DNA of 64,000 nt from Terrihalobacillus insolitus (GCF_028416575.1 NZ_JAMQKB010000009.1:61954-125953); one strand, 5' to 3'. Counted from the stretch's first letter, positions 36,967 through 46,822 are shown. Translations and numbers: made by a program. The notes: generated from the sequence alone by a model not told the origin.

Positions 36967-37853
36967 TGAATAGTAGGGTTGCAGACAGGATTGCCACTGG
37001 TGTGTTGATTGGGTTAGCGACGATCATTGTCGTATTATTAGTTGGCCTTTTTTCATATATTTTAGCAAAGGGTATACCTAATATTTCATGGAGCTTCTTA
37101 ACTTCCCCGTCGAGTACGGTACAAGCAGGTGGGGGGATTAGGGATCAACTATTTAATTCGTTCTATATACTGTTTATTACAATGCTGATTACGGTGCCAC
37201 TTGGTGTTCTCGGTGGTATCTACATGGCAGAATATGCTCAACCAGGTAAAATCACTCATTTTATTCGTTCCTGCATAGAAATGCTTGCCTCTTTACCTTC
37301 TATCGTTGTAGGAATGTTTGGACTACTCATATTTGTTAACACAATTGGCTGGGGATACACCATTATAGGTGGAGCATTAGCTTTAACAATATTTAACATA
37401 CCCGTCATGGTCAGAGTCAGTGAGGATGCAGTACGCTCCGTTCCATCCGAACAAAAGGAAGCAAGTTTAGCACTTGGCATTACACATTGGCACACAATTA
37501 AAACGGTATTAATTCCTGCTGCTTTTCCAGGTATTTTAACTGGTGCAATACTTGCTTCAGGACGTGTGTTTGGTGAGGCAGCTGCATTGTTATTCACAGC
37601 TGGTTTATCCACTCCAAAACTAAATTACATGAACTGGAATCCATTTTCTGAAACTTCTCCGTTAAATATTTTTAGACCTGCTGAGACGCTTTCTGTTCAT
37701 ATTTGGGAAATAAACACACAAGGGATTATCCCTGATGTTGAAGAGGTGGCCAATGGTGCTTCGGCCGTTCTTGTTCTTTCGGTTCTATTATTTAATTTGT
37801 TAGCTAGATGGTTGGGAAGTACCATTCATAAAAAGATAACTGCTAGCAAATAG
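36966..37853 (+). CDS. pstA: Phosphate ABC transporter permease PstA
   Basis: 295 residues with six membrane segments. The EAA loop is at about 165-185 ([20 protein letters not shown]). It forms the membrane channel with PstC and is coupled to it by a one-base overlap. pstB follows after 17 bases. Confidence 0.94.
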   Translation: MNSRVADRIATGVLIGLATIIVVLLVGLFSYILAKGIPNISWSFLTSPSSTVQAGGGIRDQLFNSFYILFITMLITVPLGVLGGIYMAEYAQPGKITHFIRSCIEMLASLPSIVVGMFGLLIFVNTIGWGYTIIGGALALTIFNIPVMVRVSEDAVRSVPSEQKEASLALGITHWHTIKTVLIPAAFPGILTGAILASGRVFGEAAALLFTAGLSTPKLNYMNWNPFSETSPLNIFRPAETLSVHIWEINTQGIIPDVEEVANGASAVLVLSVLLFNLLARWLGSTIHKKITASK

Positions 37854-37870
37854 AGGGGTTAGGTGATGAT

Positions 37871-38680
37871 ATGAAAACGCCAATTGCTACTAGTGAGCAG
37901 AAACAATCAATACCGAAAAAAGAAACAGATACTATTCTGAAAGTAAGCAACCTAAGTATATTTTATGGGAGTAATCAAGCTGTAAAGCATGCTACCTTTG
38001 ACATCGACAAAAACAAAGTAACTGCTTTAATCGGCCCTTCTGGCTGCGGTAAGTCAACATTTTTAAGAAGCATAAACAGAATGAATGATCTCATTCCGAT
38101 TGCCAGAAGTGAAGGTGAAATAATGTATGAAGATGTTAATATTTTGAATAAGAATATTAACGTAGTAGCACTAAGGAAAGAAATTGGTATGGTATTTCAA
38201 AAGCCAAATCCATTTCCAAAGTCCATCTATAACAACATTGCACATGCTTTAAAATTCTATGGTATTCAAAAAAAGAAAGTTGTAGACGAAATCGTTGAGG
38301 AAAGCTTAAAGAAATCGGCACTTTGGGATGAAGTCAAGGATCGTTTGCATGAATCCGCTTTTTCATTATCAGGTGGACAGCAGCAAAGATTATGTATTGC
38401 AAGGACGTTAGCGATGAAACCGAATGTTCTGTTATTGGATGAACCATCCTCTGCTTTAGATCCAATATCCAATGCAAAAATAGAAGAATTAATTTTGCAA
38501 TTAAAAGATGAATTTTCGATCGTTATTGTGACGCATAACATGCAACAAGCTTCTCGAATATCGGATAAAACAGCATTTTTCTTAAATGGAGATGTTGTAG
38601 AGTATGACCGTACGGAAACTATTTTCACCAATCCTTCCCAGCAAAAAACAGAAGACTACATTTCAGGTAGATTTGGATAG
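37871..38680 (+). CDS. pstB: Phosphate ABC transporter ATPase PstB, first copy
   Basis: 269 residues. Walker A is GPSGCGKST (about 57-65), the signature LSGGQQQR (about 168-175), and Walker [13 protein letters not shown]. Compared with the second copy it has an N-terminal extension of about 12 residues, and the Q-loop region differs (FQKPNPFP against FQKGNPFP). It corresponds to pstBA of B. subtilis. RBS GAGGGGTT is somewhat distant. Confidence 0.93.
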   Translation: MKTPIATSEQKQSIPKKETDTILKVSNLSIFYGSNQAVKHATFDIDKNKVTALIGPSGCGKSTFLRSINRMNDLIPIARSEGEIMYEDVNILNKNINVVALRKEIGMVFQKPNPFPKSIYNNIAHALKFYGIQKKKVVDEIVEESLKKSALWDEVKDRLHESAFSLSGGQQQRLCIARTLAMKPNVLLLDEPSSALDPISNAKIEELILQLKDEFSIVIVTHNMQQASRISDKTAFFLNGDVVEYDRTETIFTNPSQQKTEDYISGRFG

Positions 38681-38695
38681 GGGGTTCACAAACAC

Positions 38696-39469
38696 ATGCA
38701 AACGACAACAGCAAACAAGTCCGTGTTTGATGTGAAAGATTTAAATTTATGGTACGGTAGTTTCCACGCATTGATTAATCTTAATTTCTCTATGTATAAA
38801 AATGAGGTTACAGCTATCATAGGACCATCTGGATGTGGGAAATCCACATTTGTTAAAACATTAAACCTAATGGTTAATATGATCCCAAACGTTCATATGT
38901 CTGGTGAGATTAATTATAACGATAAGAATATTTTAAATAAAAAAATTGACCTTGTGGAATTGAGAAAACAAATCGGGATGATCTTTCAAAAAGGAAACCC
39001 ATTTCCGCAATCGATTTATGATAATGTTGCGTATGGACCTCGAATACATGGGATTAAAAAAAAGAAACAACTAGATGAAATTGTGGAGGAATCTCTTAAA
39101 GATGTAGCTTTATGGGATGAAGTGAAGGATCGACTACAAAGTGCAGCACTTGGATTATCAGGTGGCCAACAACAAAGACTCTGTATCGCACGCGCATTAG
39201 CTACCAAACCAGAAGTTGTTCTAATGGATGAGCCAACGTCAGCATTAGACCCAATTTCTACTCTGAAAATAGAAGAGTTAATCACAAAACTCAAAGAAAA
39301 ATATACGATTGTCATTGTCACTCATAATATGCAACAAGCAGCAAGAATTTCAGATAAAACAGCGTTTTTCTTAAACGGAGAAGTTGTAGAGTTTTCTGAT
39401 ACAAATCAACTTTTTTCAAATCCAAGCGATAAAAGAACAGAAGATTATATCACTGGCCGGTTTGGATAA
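38696..39469 (+). CDS. pstB: Phosphate ABC transporter ATPase PstB, second copy
   Basis: 257 residues, a paralogue of the gene just before it and corresponding to pstBB. Walker A is GPSGCGKST (about 43-51), signature LSGGQQQR, and Walker [13 protein letters not shown]. Both copies look functional, so PstCA may be driven by either homodimer or a heterodimer. phoU follows 19 bases later. Confidence 0.93.
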   Translation: MQTTTANKSVFDVKDLNLWYGSFHALINLNFSMYKNEVTAIIGPSGCGKSTFVKTLNLMVNMIPNVHMSGEINYNDKNILNKKIDLVELRKQIGMIFQKGNPFPQSIYDNVAYGPRIHGIKKKKQLDEIVEESLKDVALWDEVKDRLQSAALGLSGGQQQRLCIARALATKPEVVLMDEPTSALDPISTLKIEELITKLKEKYTIVIVTHNMQQAARISDKTAFFLNGEVVEFSDTNQLFSNPSDKRTEDYITGRFG

Positions 39470-39488
39470 AAAATGGGAGGGGATTGTG

Positions 39489-40148
39489 ATGGTTGCTAGA
39501 GAACAGTTTCATGTCGAATTGAAAAAAGTAACAGGATTGATTATTGAGCTTGCCGAAGAAACCGAAAGAGCATTACAGCAAGCAGTTCATGCATTGTATG
39601 CTTCGGACATCGAGCTTGCTCATAAAATAATTGAAGATGACGTTGATGTGGATAGGAAAGAAATGGAGATTAATGAAGAGGCCATATTATTAATTGCCAA
39701 ACAGCAACCTGTTGCGACTGATTTAAGGCGATTAATTGTTGCTTTACGAATCTCATCCGACTTAGAGAGAATGGGGGATAACGCAAAAAATATTGCAAAA
39801 GCAACGATTCACCTTGGAGAAGACCATGGGCTAACGGTTCACCCAGTAATAGAGGATATGAAAGAAATTGCTTTAAAAATGTCAGACGTAGCAAAAAAAG
39901 CATTTGAAAATGAAGACATTACAATGGCAAAGAAACTTGCAGAACTGGATGACAAGGTCGACAACATGTACGGTGAGGTTGTTCGTGAAATGCTAGAAGA
40001 AACAGCTACAAACCCACAAAAAATCCAACACATTATGCAGATGGCTTTCAGCGCTCGTTACATTGAGCGCTTCGCAGATCATATCACGAATATTGGTGAA
40101 GATATTTTATATTTAGTTAAAGGAAAATCGATCGATTTAAACCAATAG
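39489..40148 (+). CDS. phoU: Phosphate transport regulator PhoU
   Basis: 219 residues forming the two three-helix PhoU repeats, with the metal-binding E-R-x-G-D motifs at SDLERMGDNAKNIA (about 83-96) and ARYIERFADHITNIGE (about 187-202). PhoU links Pst transport to the PhoR kinase in other bacteria. The ATG at 39489 fits GGGAGGGG; the TTG at 39462 inside pstB is less likely. B. subtilis lacks phoU here, so this arrangement is nearer to other Bacillaceae. Confidence 0.92.
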   Translation: MVAREQFHVELKKVTGLIIELAEETERALQQAVHALYASDIELAHKIIEDDVDVDRKEMEINEEAILLIAKQQPVATDLRRLIVALRISSDLERMGDNAKNIAKATIHLGEDHGLTVHPVIEDMKEIALKMSDVAKKAFENEDITMAKKLAELDDKVDNMYGEVVREMLEETATNPQKIQHIMQMAFSARYIERFADHITNIGEDILYLVKGKSIDLNQ

Positions 40149-40158
40149 ACTGTGTAGC

Positions 40159-40195
40159 AAAAGTGACTCCTATTTTCACGAGTCACTTTTTGTTA
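40159..40195. terminator. Bidirectional terminator between phoU and yqzC
   Basis: An 11-bp stem AAAAGTGACTC/GAGTCACTTTT with a 10-base loop and TTTTT tail. It overlaps the end of yqzC on the minus strand. Confidence 0.85.
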
Positions 40196-40634
40196 TCACG
40201 ATCGCTATTTCCTCATACGTCATTTCCCGGTTGAAGTAAAATTCGCCTGGTTGAATTTTTGTTCCATACTCATTTTCTGCCAAAAAAGTAAGAAATGCTT
40301 GTTCATCATCAATGACGTTAGCATCAAACAGTTCGTTAACTATAGCATTAGTAGTCATACCAGGTTCTATTGTTAATGTATACGAAATTTCTACTTTTTC
40401 TCCAGAATTGTCCATTTCATCATTTTCTTTTTCTGAAGTCTCCTCATCCACCACTTCAGAAGAGAGCTTGCTCACGTTGTAACCATCTTCTTCTAAAGCT
40501 AATATCATTTGTTCTGTTGAAGGGTAATTGTTTTTGGTAGTTTCTTTGCTCCGGTAATCCAACAAAAAAGGGATGGAAAGTAAAATTGTTGCGGATAACA
40601 ATCCTAATGCAAATGCTCGTACCGTCTGTTTCAT
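40176..40634 (-). CDS. yqzC: YceG/MltG-domain-like membrane protein YqzC
   Basis: 152 residues. One N-terminal membrane segment (about 8-26), an acidic spacer (about 60-80), and a C-terminal part (about 82-150) resembling the LysM-like half of YceG/MltG (TIEPGMTTNAIVNELFDANVI, then IQPGEFYFNREMTYEEI). The MltG catalytic half is absent, so it is not an endolytic transglycosylase. B. subtilis has yqzC and yqzD in the same place after pst. It follows yqzD by 14 bases on the same strand. Confidence 0.8.
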   Translation of the reverse strand: MKQTVRAFALGLLSATILLSIPFLLDYRSKETTKNNYPSTEQMILALEEDGYNVSKLSSEVVDEETSEKENDEMDNSGEKVEISYTLTIEPGMTTNAIVNELFDANVIDDEQAFLTFLAENEYGTKIQPGEFYFNREMTYEEIAIVITKSDS

Positions 40635-40648
40635 TCGTTCGCTCCTTT

Positions 40649-41002
40649 TTAAACAAATTGTTTCACAATGGAATGAATATCATATTCACTAAGTCCTGTT
40701 TCTTTTGCGATTTCCCTTATCGGTACGCCACTCTGGTATAATTTAGTGACTTTTCTTAACATTGGTGGCTGTTGTGTGGTACTTGCTTCCTGTTGGTAAG
40801 GCAAATCATTTCCAATATCATCTGATAATAGTTCTTCTTCCAAAATTTTTATCTTTTTCTTTAGTTGATACGAATCTTGCATCGTTGAAATGGAAAACTG
40901 TTCCAATTGTTTTTCGATATCTTTAAACCGATCACTCATGAAAAATGACAAGACAAAAAGGATAACGGAAACAAATCCTAACGTTACAATTGTATAGACC
41001 AT
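40649..41002 (-). CDS. yqzD: YqzD-like membrane protein with coiled coil
   Basis: 117 residues. One N-terminal membrane segment (about 2-22), a coiled-coil stretch (about 25-60), and a C-terminal helix-turn-helix-like end [21 protein letters not shown]. Such proteins are anchored with a small DNA-binding-like tail; no function is established. RBS GGGGGG upstream (about 41010-41015). Confidence 0.75.
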   Translation of the reverse strand: MVYTIVTLGFVSVILFVLSFFMSDRFKDIEKQLEQFSISTMQDSYQLKKKIKILEEELLSDDIGNDLPYQQEASTTQQPPMLRKVTKLYQSGVPIREIAKETGLSEYDIHSIVKQFV

Positions 41003-41206
41003 CTAATCCCCCCCAATTTATAACTACATAATTAGTTATACCATACATGTGTTTGGCAGAAAATACTTTATCCCGATTTAATCGTGTTAATCGAAAAAAC
41101 TGTCGGAATAGCTTGAAAAGAGAAGCTGAGTTTGGTAATATAAATAAGTCTGATATAGCATAGTATATGAAAATTTGAGAAGTATTTATGGTTTGGAGGG
41201 ATAATG

Positions 41207-41356
41207 ATGCGTGTAAACATTACACTTGCATGTACCGAAACTGGTGATCGCAATTATATTACAACAAAAAACAAGCGTAAGCATCCTGAGCGCTTGGAAC
41301 TTAAAAAATATAGTCCACGTCTAAAAAAGCATACCTTGCACCGTGAGACTAAATAA
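41207..41356 (+). CDS. rpmG: 50S ribosomal protein L33 (zinc-free type)
   Basis: 49 residues, beginning [20 protein letters not shown] and ending KHTLHRETK. This is the rpmGA type; it lacks the two CxxC pairs of zinc-binding L33 (only one Cys, at position 9). The ATG at 41207 has GGAGGG 6 bases upstream; an ATG one codon earlier is too close. It lies before yqgN as in B. subtilis. A GU-rich hairpin follows (about 41370-41400). Confidence 0.95.
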   Translation: MRVNITLACTETGDRNYITTKNKRKHPERLELKKYSPRLKKHTLHRETK

Positions 41357-41417
41357 GATCAACAAGGGAACCTCTGCCAGTTTTGGTGGAGGTTTTATAC
41401 GTTAAGGAGGGATTCGC

Positions 41418-41975
41418 ATGGATAAACATTCATTAAGGGATAATGCTAAAAAATATGTACATACTTTGAAAAACAACGATAAAGAAACAATAGAAAAATG
41501 GTTCTATCATGATTTGTTTGCCACTAGCTACTGGAAAAATGCTTCTTCTATCGGAATCACGATTTCTCGTAGACATGAATGGAACACTATTCCGATTGTG
41601 AAAAAGGCTTGGGAACAAAACAAAACTGTTTCTGTACCAAAGTGTTTTCCAGAAGATAAAAGGCTGGTTTTTTATCAAATTACTTCCATGGATCAACTTG
41701 AACGGGTGTATATGGACTTATTAGAACCCATTGTCAGCCAAACGATAGAGATAAATTGTCAGGATATTGACCTTTTAATCGTACCTGGACTTTTATTTGA
41801 CAGCCATGGTTTTCGTATTGGATATGGTGGAGGTTACTATGATCGATATCTTAAGAACTACCCTAACGAGACCGTTTCGTTAGCAAGTACAAACCAGCTC
41901 ATTGAAAAAGTACCTACTGATCAATACGATATTCCAGTAGATCATCTCATAACCAACATGGGTCTCTTGTTTTAA
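41418..41975 (+). CDS. yqgN: 5-formyltetrahydrofolate cyclo-ligase (YqgN)
   Basis: 185 residues. It converts 5-formyl-THF to 5,10-methenyl-THF using ATP. The family signature is GFRIGYGGGYYDRYL (about 135-149), and the early block TISRRHEWNT is near 52-61. RBS AAGGAGGG. A folate enzyme that would work with the glycine cleavage system elsewhere in the window. Confidence 0.93.
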   Translation: MDKHSLRDNAKKYVHTLKNNDKETIEKWFYHDLFATSYWKNASSIGITISRRHEWNTIPIVKKAWEQNKTVSVPKCFPEDKRLVFYQITSMDQLERVYMDLLEPIVSQTIEINCQDIDLLIVPGLLFDSHGFRIGYGGGYYDRYLKNYPNETVSLASTNQLIEKVPTDQYDIPVDHLITNMGLLF

Positions 41976-42108
41976 TCGGTATGACAAAAGAAGGGAAACT
42001 GCAAATCCTAGCTAGAGAATTTATAAAAATTGTGAGTATATTACTGTTCCTGATGATGAAAAATAGAACTACAAGTGCGTATTCTTAGTAACAGAAAGGA
42101 TGGTAATT

Positions 42109-42297
42109 TTGCGATTACTTTTAGCAATAGGTTCACTTCTTGTTGGAGGTACGATTATTTTTCAAGCTCGCTACAAAATTATGAACACACTTTTGGCTGT
42201 AAGCGTGTTACGTAAATTGATTGTTACAATATCCATGAATATGCCGTTTATTAGAAAGAGATTGTTACCTATGATTATGGGACGATCCACGACATAA
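42109..42297 (+). CDS. Small membrane protein (YqgO position)
   Basis: 62 residues from a TTG start with AAAGGATGG 7 bases upstream; an ATG at 42100 overlaps that RBS. The N-terminal segment MRLLLAIGSLLVGGTIIFQA is hydrophobic, and the rest is basic and Met-rich. B. subtilis has a small gene, yqgO, in the same place before gluP, but I cannot confirm homology. Function unknown. The 230 bases after it hold no gene. Confidence 0.55.
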   Translation: MRLLLAIGSLLVGGTIIFQARYKIMNTLLAVSVLRKLIVTISMNMPFIRKRLLPMIMGRSTT

Positions 42298-42527
42298 ACA
42301 ATCCATTTTTACTTGAAAAATAAAAATAAGTTTAAAAGAACGGGTTGTTACTATGCATCGATAAGGGTATAGTGGCATCCCATTTTTTTACACTTTAGCG
42401 GAATTAAGTATAGGCAAAGAAAACACATTGCCATTATTTATGGGAAATTTGTATTTTTGTCTAACACATGTTTTAGAGATGAATTGTTTTATGTTCATGG
42501 TAAAATGGTGAAGGGGGAGGAGAATAC

Positions 42528-44060
42528 ATGACATTGGAAGAGGAATTTTTATATTATTATGTAGCATATGATCTTGTAGTGCATCACAAATTCGACATTA
42601 TTCGTATTGGGCGTGCTAGTAAAGAACTTTGGCTAGAGAAAAAAGTAGCCAATACATCCCACGTTGTTCGACTGTCCCAAAAGGGCTTTGATTGGAATAA
42701 TCAAATGATACAAGACCTAGAACAAGTGCAGCAGGAGATTAAACGATTAAAGAAAACGTTAACTGGAAAATCGATCACATTTCATTCCGTCTACATATCA
42801 GCATTTCCTCCTGTGAATGGCTCGAATACATTAAGTGATCCAATAAAAGTAAAAGACATGAAGTCCATTCAAATCCAAGTATATTTTTCTGGTAATGCAT
42901 ATCGCTCCGAGCTGAAACGGTTATACCAAGATTTAACTATTCCGTATCAGGAACCAATTTATCCAACGTCTGAAGTAGAAATAACGAAGGAAACCGCACA
43001 CCTAAAGGAAAAATTAATTGAAATTCACAATAAAAGAACGAGAGAAATTCAATCTCTGTTCGAAAATGGAAAACCAATTTTTACATATCTTTTCTTACTC
43101 GTTAATGTAGCAGTTTTTATTTTGTTAGAAATAAATGGTGGGAGTATGTCCACAGCTACCTTAATAAAATTTGGTGCCAAGTATAATCCAGCTATTTTAG
43201 AAGGGGAATGGTGGAGAATTGTATCTTCCATGTTTCTGCACATTGGTTATCTCCACATAGCTATGAATATGTTGGCTCTATTTTATTTAGGAAACGCTGT
43301 AGAACGCATTTATGGAAGTGCTCGATTCTTTATCATCTATTTTTTAGCAGGTATTATAGGTGGTCTTGCTAGTTTTGCTTTGAGTCCACAATTAGCGGCA
43401 GGGGCTTCTGGTGCGTTGTTTGGATTATTTGGAGCCTTATTGTTTTTTGGTGTTCTGTACAAGAAAGTGTTTTTTCAAACGATGGGGAAGAATCTGTTAT
43501 TTATTATCGGATTGAATATTGTACTCGGGCTTTCATTGCCGCAAATCGACAATAGTGCGCACATCGGCGGCTTAATAGGTGGTTTCATTGCAGCTTCTAT
43601 TGTGTTTTTACCAAAGAAAAAGAAACGAAGCATACAGTTGGTAATGTTGCTCGTTTATGTTGCTGCAGCTTCTAGTCTTATTGTTTATGGTACTACTCAA
43701 ACAAGCCCAGAGCTCCAGCTGCAAGTCGTACAGCAACTGATTAAGGATGGAGATTATAAGCAAACAATCGATGTGATCAATGAACAAGTGGAGAACTCTG
43801 AATCCTTTAAAGCCGAATTTTTATTTTATCGCTCATTTGCTTTTATAAAGTTAAATAAACAGGAGTCTGCAATTTCTGACCTGGAACAGACAGTTCAGCT
43901 CAAACCTGAATTCGCAGAAGCGCAGTACAATCTTGCTTTACTGTATTTTGAAAAAAGTAACTTGTCCCAAGCGCGAGATGCAGCTGAAAAAGCGTATAAT
44001 CTGCAACCAGATAACGAAGATTTTAAAACCCTCTACAATCAATTGGAGGAAAATGGATAA
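42528..44060 (+). CDS. gluP: Rhomboid intramembrane protease GluP (YqgP) with TPR tail
   Basis: 510 residues. An N-terminal soluble domain (about 1-175), a rhomboid core of seven membrane helices (about 180-380), and a C-terminal TPR region (about 395-508). The catalytic Ser is S294 in GASGALFG and the catalytic His is H345 in AHIGG. In B. subtilis, YqgP cleaves membrane proteins including the magnesium transporter MgtE and works with FtsH. RBS GGGGGAGG. The last 22 bases overlap the end of the opposite gene. Confidence 0.94.
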   Translation: MTLEEEFLYYYVAYDLVVHHKFDIIRIGRASKELWLEKKVANTSHVVRLSQKGFDWNNQMIQDLEQVQQEIKRLKKTLTGKSITFHSVYISAFPPVNGSNTLSDPIKVKDMKSIQIQVYFSGNAYRSELKRLYQDLTIPYQEPIYPTSEVEITKETAHLKEKLIEIHNKRTREIQSLFENGKPIFTYLFLLVNVAVFILLEINGGSMSTATLIKFGAKYNPAILEGEWWRIVSSMFLHIGYLHIAMNMLALFYLGNAVERIYGSARFFIIYFLAGIIGGLASFALSPQLAAGASGALFGLFGALLFFGVLYKKVFFQTMGKNLLFIIGLNIVLGLSLPQIDNSAHIGGLIGGFIAASIVFLPKKKKRSIQLVMLLVYVAAASSLIVYGTTQTSPELQLQVVQQLIKDGDYKQTIDVINEQVENSESFKAEFLFYRSFAFIKLNKQESAISDLEQTVQLKPEFAEAQYNLALLYFEKSNLSQARDAAEKAYNLQPDNEDFKTLYNQLEENG

Positions 44061-44908
44061 TATTGAATCAGCTGTTTTTTGTTACCGTTCTGATCCTGAT
44101 ATAGGACAAGTAAATGTTTTGCTTCTTTATCGAACAAAATAAGTGGTATATAGCTTTTGATTGGCTGATTTTCATTCATATTTGAACTTATTTCAAGAAC
44201 ATAATTTTTGTATAAACCTTCCCAAAGCTGACCAATCACTTGCTCTGTCTGCTCTTGATTTAAACCAGGAATTGGTTTTGTTTCAAATTGAGTGAGTTTT
44301 GTGAGAGGAACAATAGTATACTTTTTATCGGGTATATTAAAATAGTTTAACAACTGCTCCCATTGAAAGGAAAGTTGTTGATTCGTTGCACGATCAAGTG
44401 TTTTTTTCCAATCTTTTTGATTCGCATCTGTTGGTTGTTCAAAAGATTCTAAAGCTGAATATGGGGAATCAATGACATATAGTTCATCCTGAGTCATCCC
44501 TTGAATACTTTTTATTTCATCATCTGGATAATGAATCTCCCCATGATGAAAAGACACGATTTGAAAATGGCTACTGTCCTCGCCATGTATGGATAATTTC
44601 TGGGTTAAATTTTGGCCGTTTTCTTTCCATTTGCTCAAGATACCCTGAAGTTGTCCATCAACAAATAAAAGGGAAACATCCTGTCGTAGATATATGGATT
44701 CCTCCATTTCGGATGTTACTGTCCATGACACATCATATTCATCCTGATCCGTTTGGGATAAAAGTTGAAGAGAGCTGGACATTTTTGTGAATTTTTTTTC
44801 TTCATCCAATGGAAAGTATTTGATTACTGATTGCTCGTTATCCATAAATAAAAAGCTAATGACGAATAAAGATAGTAGGCCAATCACCGTTAATATCCAT
44901 TTGTTCAT
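44039..44908 (-). CDS. Membrane-anchored protein of unknown function
   Basis: 289 residues. Only the N-terminal segment (about 5-22) is hydrophobic, so the rest is probably outside the membrane. I do not recognise a family. The ATG at 44908 has GGGGGA just upstream. It converges with gluP and overlaps it by 22 bases. The C-terminal half contains QEQTEQVIGQLWEGLYKNYV. It is on the opposite strand to its neighbours and has no visible partner. Confidence 0.7.
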   Translation of the reverse strand: MNKWILTVIGLLSLFVISFLFMDNEQSVIKYFPLDEEKKFTKMSSSLQLLSQTDQDEYDVSWTVTSEMEESIYLRQDVSLLFVDGQLQGILSKWKENGQNLTQKLSIHGEDSSHFQIVSFHHGEIHYPDDEIKSIQGMTQDELYVIDSPYSALESFEQPTDANQKDWKKTLDRATNQQLSFQWEQLLNYFNIPDKKYTIVPLTKLTQFETKPIPGLNQEQTEQVIGQLWEGLYKNYVLEISSNMNENQPIKSYIPLILFDKEAKHLLVLYQDQNGNKKQLIQYYPFSSN

Positions 44909-45029
44909 ATGAATTCCCCCGTTGAAGTTACTTTTGAAACAACCTCTTTTACGCAAAATATAAAAATTGAATCTCTACTTTATATATGCTTGTACCTTAT
45001 TGAATATGAGATGGAGTAGAACAATTCGT

Positions 45030-45058
45030 GTATGCTTCGTTTTTTTTCGTACAAACTA
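45030..45058 (+). promoter_or_regulatory. Possible sigma-G promoter
   Basis: GTATG (45030-45034), a 17-bp spacer and CAAACTA (45052-45058) fit the sigma-G pattern GYATR/CATnnTA with one mismatch. Forespore expression would suit the spoVAF-like gene. Confidence 0.45.
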
Positions 45059-45088
45059 ACAGGTAACAACATGTAATAGGGTGAGAGA

Positions 45089-46546
45089 ATGGAAACAGAT
45101 AAAAAGAAGTTGACGAACAACTATAGTAGTAACGTTGCTTACATGCGTGATCGACTCGCAGTTGACAAAAGTTTCGATGTTATACAGATGGATCTCGAAT
45201 ATGCAGGAAAGAAAATGGCATTATTTATGATTGACGGGTTTATAAAAGATGACATCCTGCATTTATTAATGAAATTTTTAGCGAAGTTGGAACCTGCACA
45301 TTTAGATCCAAACCCATTAGAGCGTTTAATGAAAACGTATATTCCATATGTGGAACTAGATCAGGTGGAAGACATGAATGCAGCAACTGATACTGTATTA
45401 GCAGGTGCTGCTGCATTACTTGTGGAAGGCATGGATAAAATCATCATGATCGATGCACGAACCTATCCTGCACGTGGACCAGAAGAACCTGATCTAGAAC
45501 GGGTGACGCGAGGGTCTAGAGATGGATATGTTGAAACGATCGTCTTTAACACAGCACTAACACGACGCCGTATTCGTGATCGATCCCTTCGAATGGAATA
45601 TTTAAGTGTTGGAAGAAGGTCAAAGACAGACATCGTACTATGCTATTTAGAAGATGTTGCAGATACGGAAAAAGTAAATCATTTAAAGCATACGTTAAAA
45701 CAAATAGACACAGATGGTTTACCAATGGCCGAAAAAACGGTAGAAGAATTTTTAGGTGGACGTCACTGGAATCCATATCCAACGGTTCGGTACACGGAAA
45801 GACCAGATACAGCAGCTGCTCACGTTTTTGAAGGTCATGTATTAATTATGATTGATGGATCACCTAGTGTCATGATTACACCAGCAACCTACTGGCACCA
45901 TCTTCAGCATGCAGAAGAATATAGGCAAAAACCGCTCGTCGGTGCATACTTGCGCATTGTCCGATATATCGCCGTGTTAACATCCATTTTTATTTTACCT
46001 TTATATTATTTGTTTTCTGTTAATCAAGGACTTGTACCAGACGGGCTTCAATTTATTGGACCTAAGGAAACTGGTACGATACCCTTATTGGCGATGTTTC
46101 TAATAGCTGAGATAGGAATCGACATGCTAAGAATGGCTGCGATTCATACACCAAGTTCCTTGGCAACTGCACTCGGACTTGTCGCGGCTGTTTTAATTGG
46201 TCAAGTCGCGATTGAAGTTGGACTTTTCACGAATGAAGTAGTGTTATATTTATCAATTGCAGCAATCGGTACCTTTGCGACGCCAAGCTATGAACTAAGT
46301 CTGGCTAATCGGATCTCACGGATTGCATTACTTATCGTGACAGCTATTTTTGGAGTAGAGGGATACGTAGCTGGTATTACGTTATGGATACTATTATTGA
46401 TGAAAACACAATCTTTTGGAACAGCATATTTGTGGCCGTTTATGCCATTTTCATTTAAATCATTTATTGCCGTTTTTGTTAGGAGACCCGTACCATTAAA
46501 CAATCAAAGACCAGTATTTTTAGATCCAGAAGATCCAGACCGTTAA
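45089..46546 (+). CDS. spoVAF: GerA-family spore protein, SpoVAF-like
   Basis: 485 residues. The N-terminal 280 are soluble and the C-terminal part has about five to six membrane segments, ending with FKSFIAVFVRRPVPLNNQRP. This is the arrangement of GerA-type A subunits and SpoVAF, with blocks such as VEGHVLIM and PLVGAYLRIVRYIAV. The gene stands alone rather than in a spoVA operon, so it may be a paralogue. SpoVAF forms a spore germination complex with FigP in B. subtilis. RBS GGGTGAGAG. Confidence 0.82.
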   Translation: METDKKKLTNNYSSNVAYMRDRLAVDKSFDVIQMDLEYAGKKMALFMIDGFIKDDILHLLMKFLAKLEPAHLDPNPLERLMKTYIPYVELDQVEDMNAATDTVLAGAAALLVEGMDKIIMIDARTYPARGPEEPDLERVTRGSRDGYVETIVFNTALTRRRIRDRSLRMEYLSVGRRSKTDIVLCYLEDVADTEKVNHLKHTLKQIDTDGLPMAEKTVEEFLGGRHWNPYPTVRYTERPDTAAAHVFEGHVLIMIDGSPSVMITPATYWHHLQHAEEYRQKPLVGAYLRIVRYIAVLTSIFILPLYYLFSVNQGLVPDGLQFIGPKETGTIPLLAMFLIAEIGIDMLRMAAIHTPSSLATALGLVAAVLIGQVAIEVGLFTNEVVLYLSIAAIGTFATPSYELSLANRISRIALLIVTAIFGVEGYVAGITLWILLLMKTQSFGTAYLWPFMPFSFKSFIAVFVRRPVPLNNQRPVFLDPEDPDR

Positions 46547-46566
46547 TCAGGACTGGATCTTTTTTG
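46531..46566 (+). terminator. Terminator after the spoVAF-like gene
   Basis: An 8-bp stem AGATCCAG/CTGGATCT with a 14-base loop and a T run; it includes the stop codon. Confidence 0.8.
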
Positions 46567-46586
46567 TTTTATTTCTCTACATGGAT

Positions 46587-46595
46587 TGGTATAAT
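46587..46595 (+). promoter_or_regulatory. Extended -10 promoter before yqgQ-glcK
   Basis: TGGTATAAT (46587-46595), a perfect -10 with TG; the -35 is poor. It lies 18 bases before yqgQ. Confidence 0.55.
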
Positions 46596-46612
46596 ACACT
46601 ATGGTGATAACT

Positions 46613-46819
46613 ATGAAATCAGTTTATGATGTACAACAATTATTGAAAAAATTTGGCGCAATTATTTATATTGGTGATCGACTTGCCGATTTAGAATTAA
46701 TGGAAACGGAGCTAAAGGAGCTCTATACATCCCAATGTATAACAACGGAGGATTATCAAATGGCGATTCTACTTCTAAGACAGGAAGCAACGATGTTAAG
46801 AGAGAAAGAAGGTTTATAA
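46613..46819 (+). CDS. yqgQ: YqgQ family protein (DUF910)
   Basis: 68 residues, all helical. The core YDVQQLLKKFG-IIYIGDRLADLELME is close to YqgQ of B. subtilis, which precedes glcK there too. The ATG at 46613 has GGTGA 5 bases upstream. Function unknown. The stop is 3 bases before glcK, so the two are one transcript. Confidence 0.88.
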   Translation: MKSVYDVQQLLKKFGAIIYIGDRLADLELMETELKELYTSQCITTEDYQMAILLLRQEATMLREKEGL

Positions 46820-46822
46820 TAG

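Noticed and set aside
37871..39469. Tandem pstB as an assembly duplication
   Set aside because: The two genes differ throughout in DNA sequence and at the N-terminus, and two copies are normal in Bacilli.
41981..42088. Short plus-strand frame of 35 codons after yqgN
   Set aside because: A hydrophobic stretch is present but there is no RBS and no known match; too weak to call.
42190..42210. cre-like site (TGTAAGCGTGTTAC)
   Set aside because: It lies inside a small coding region and misses a conserved position of the CcpA consensus.
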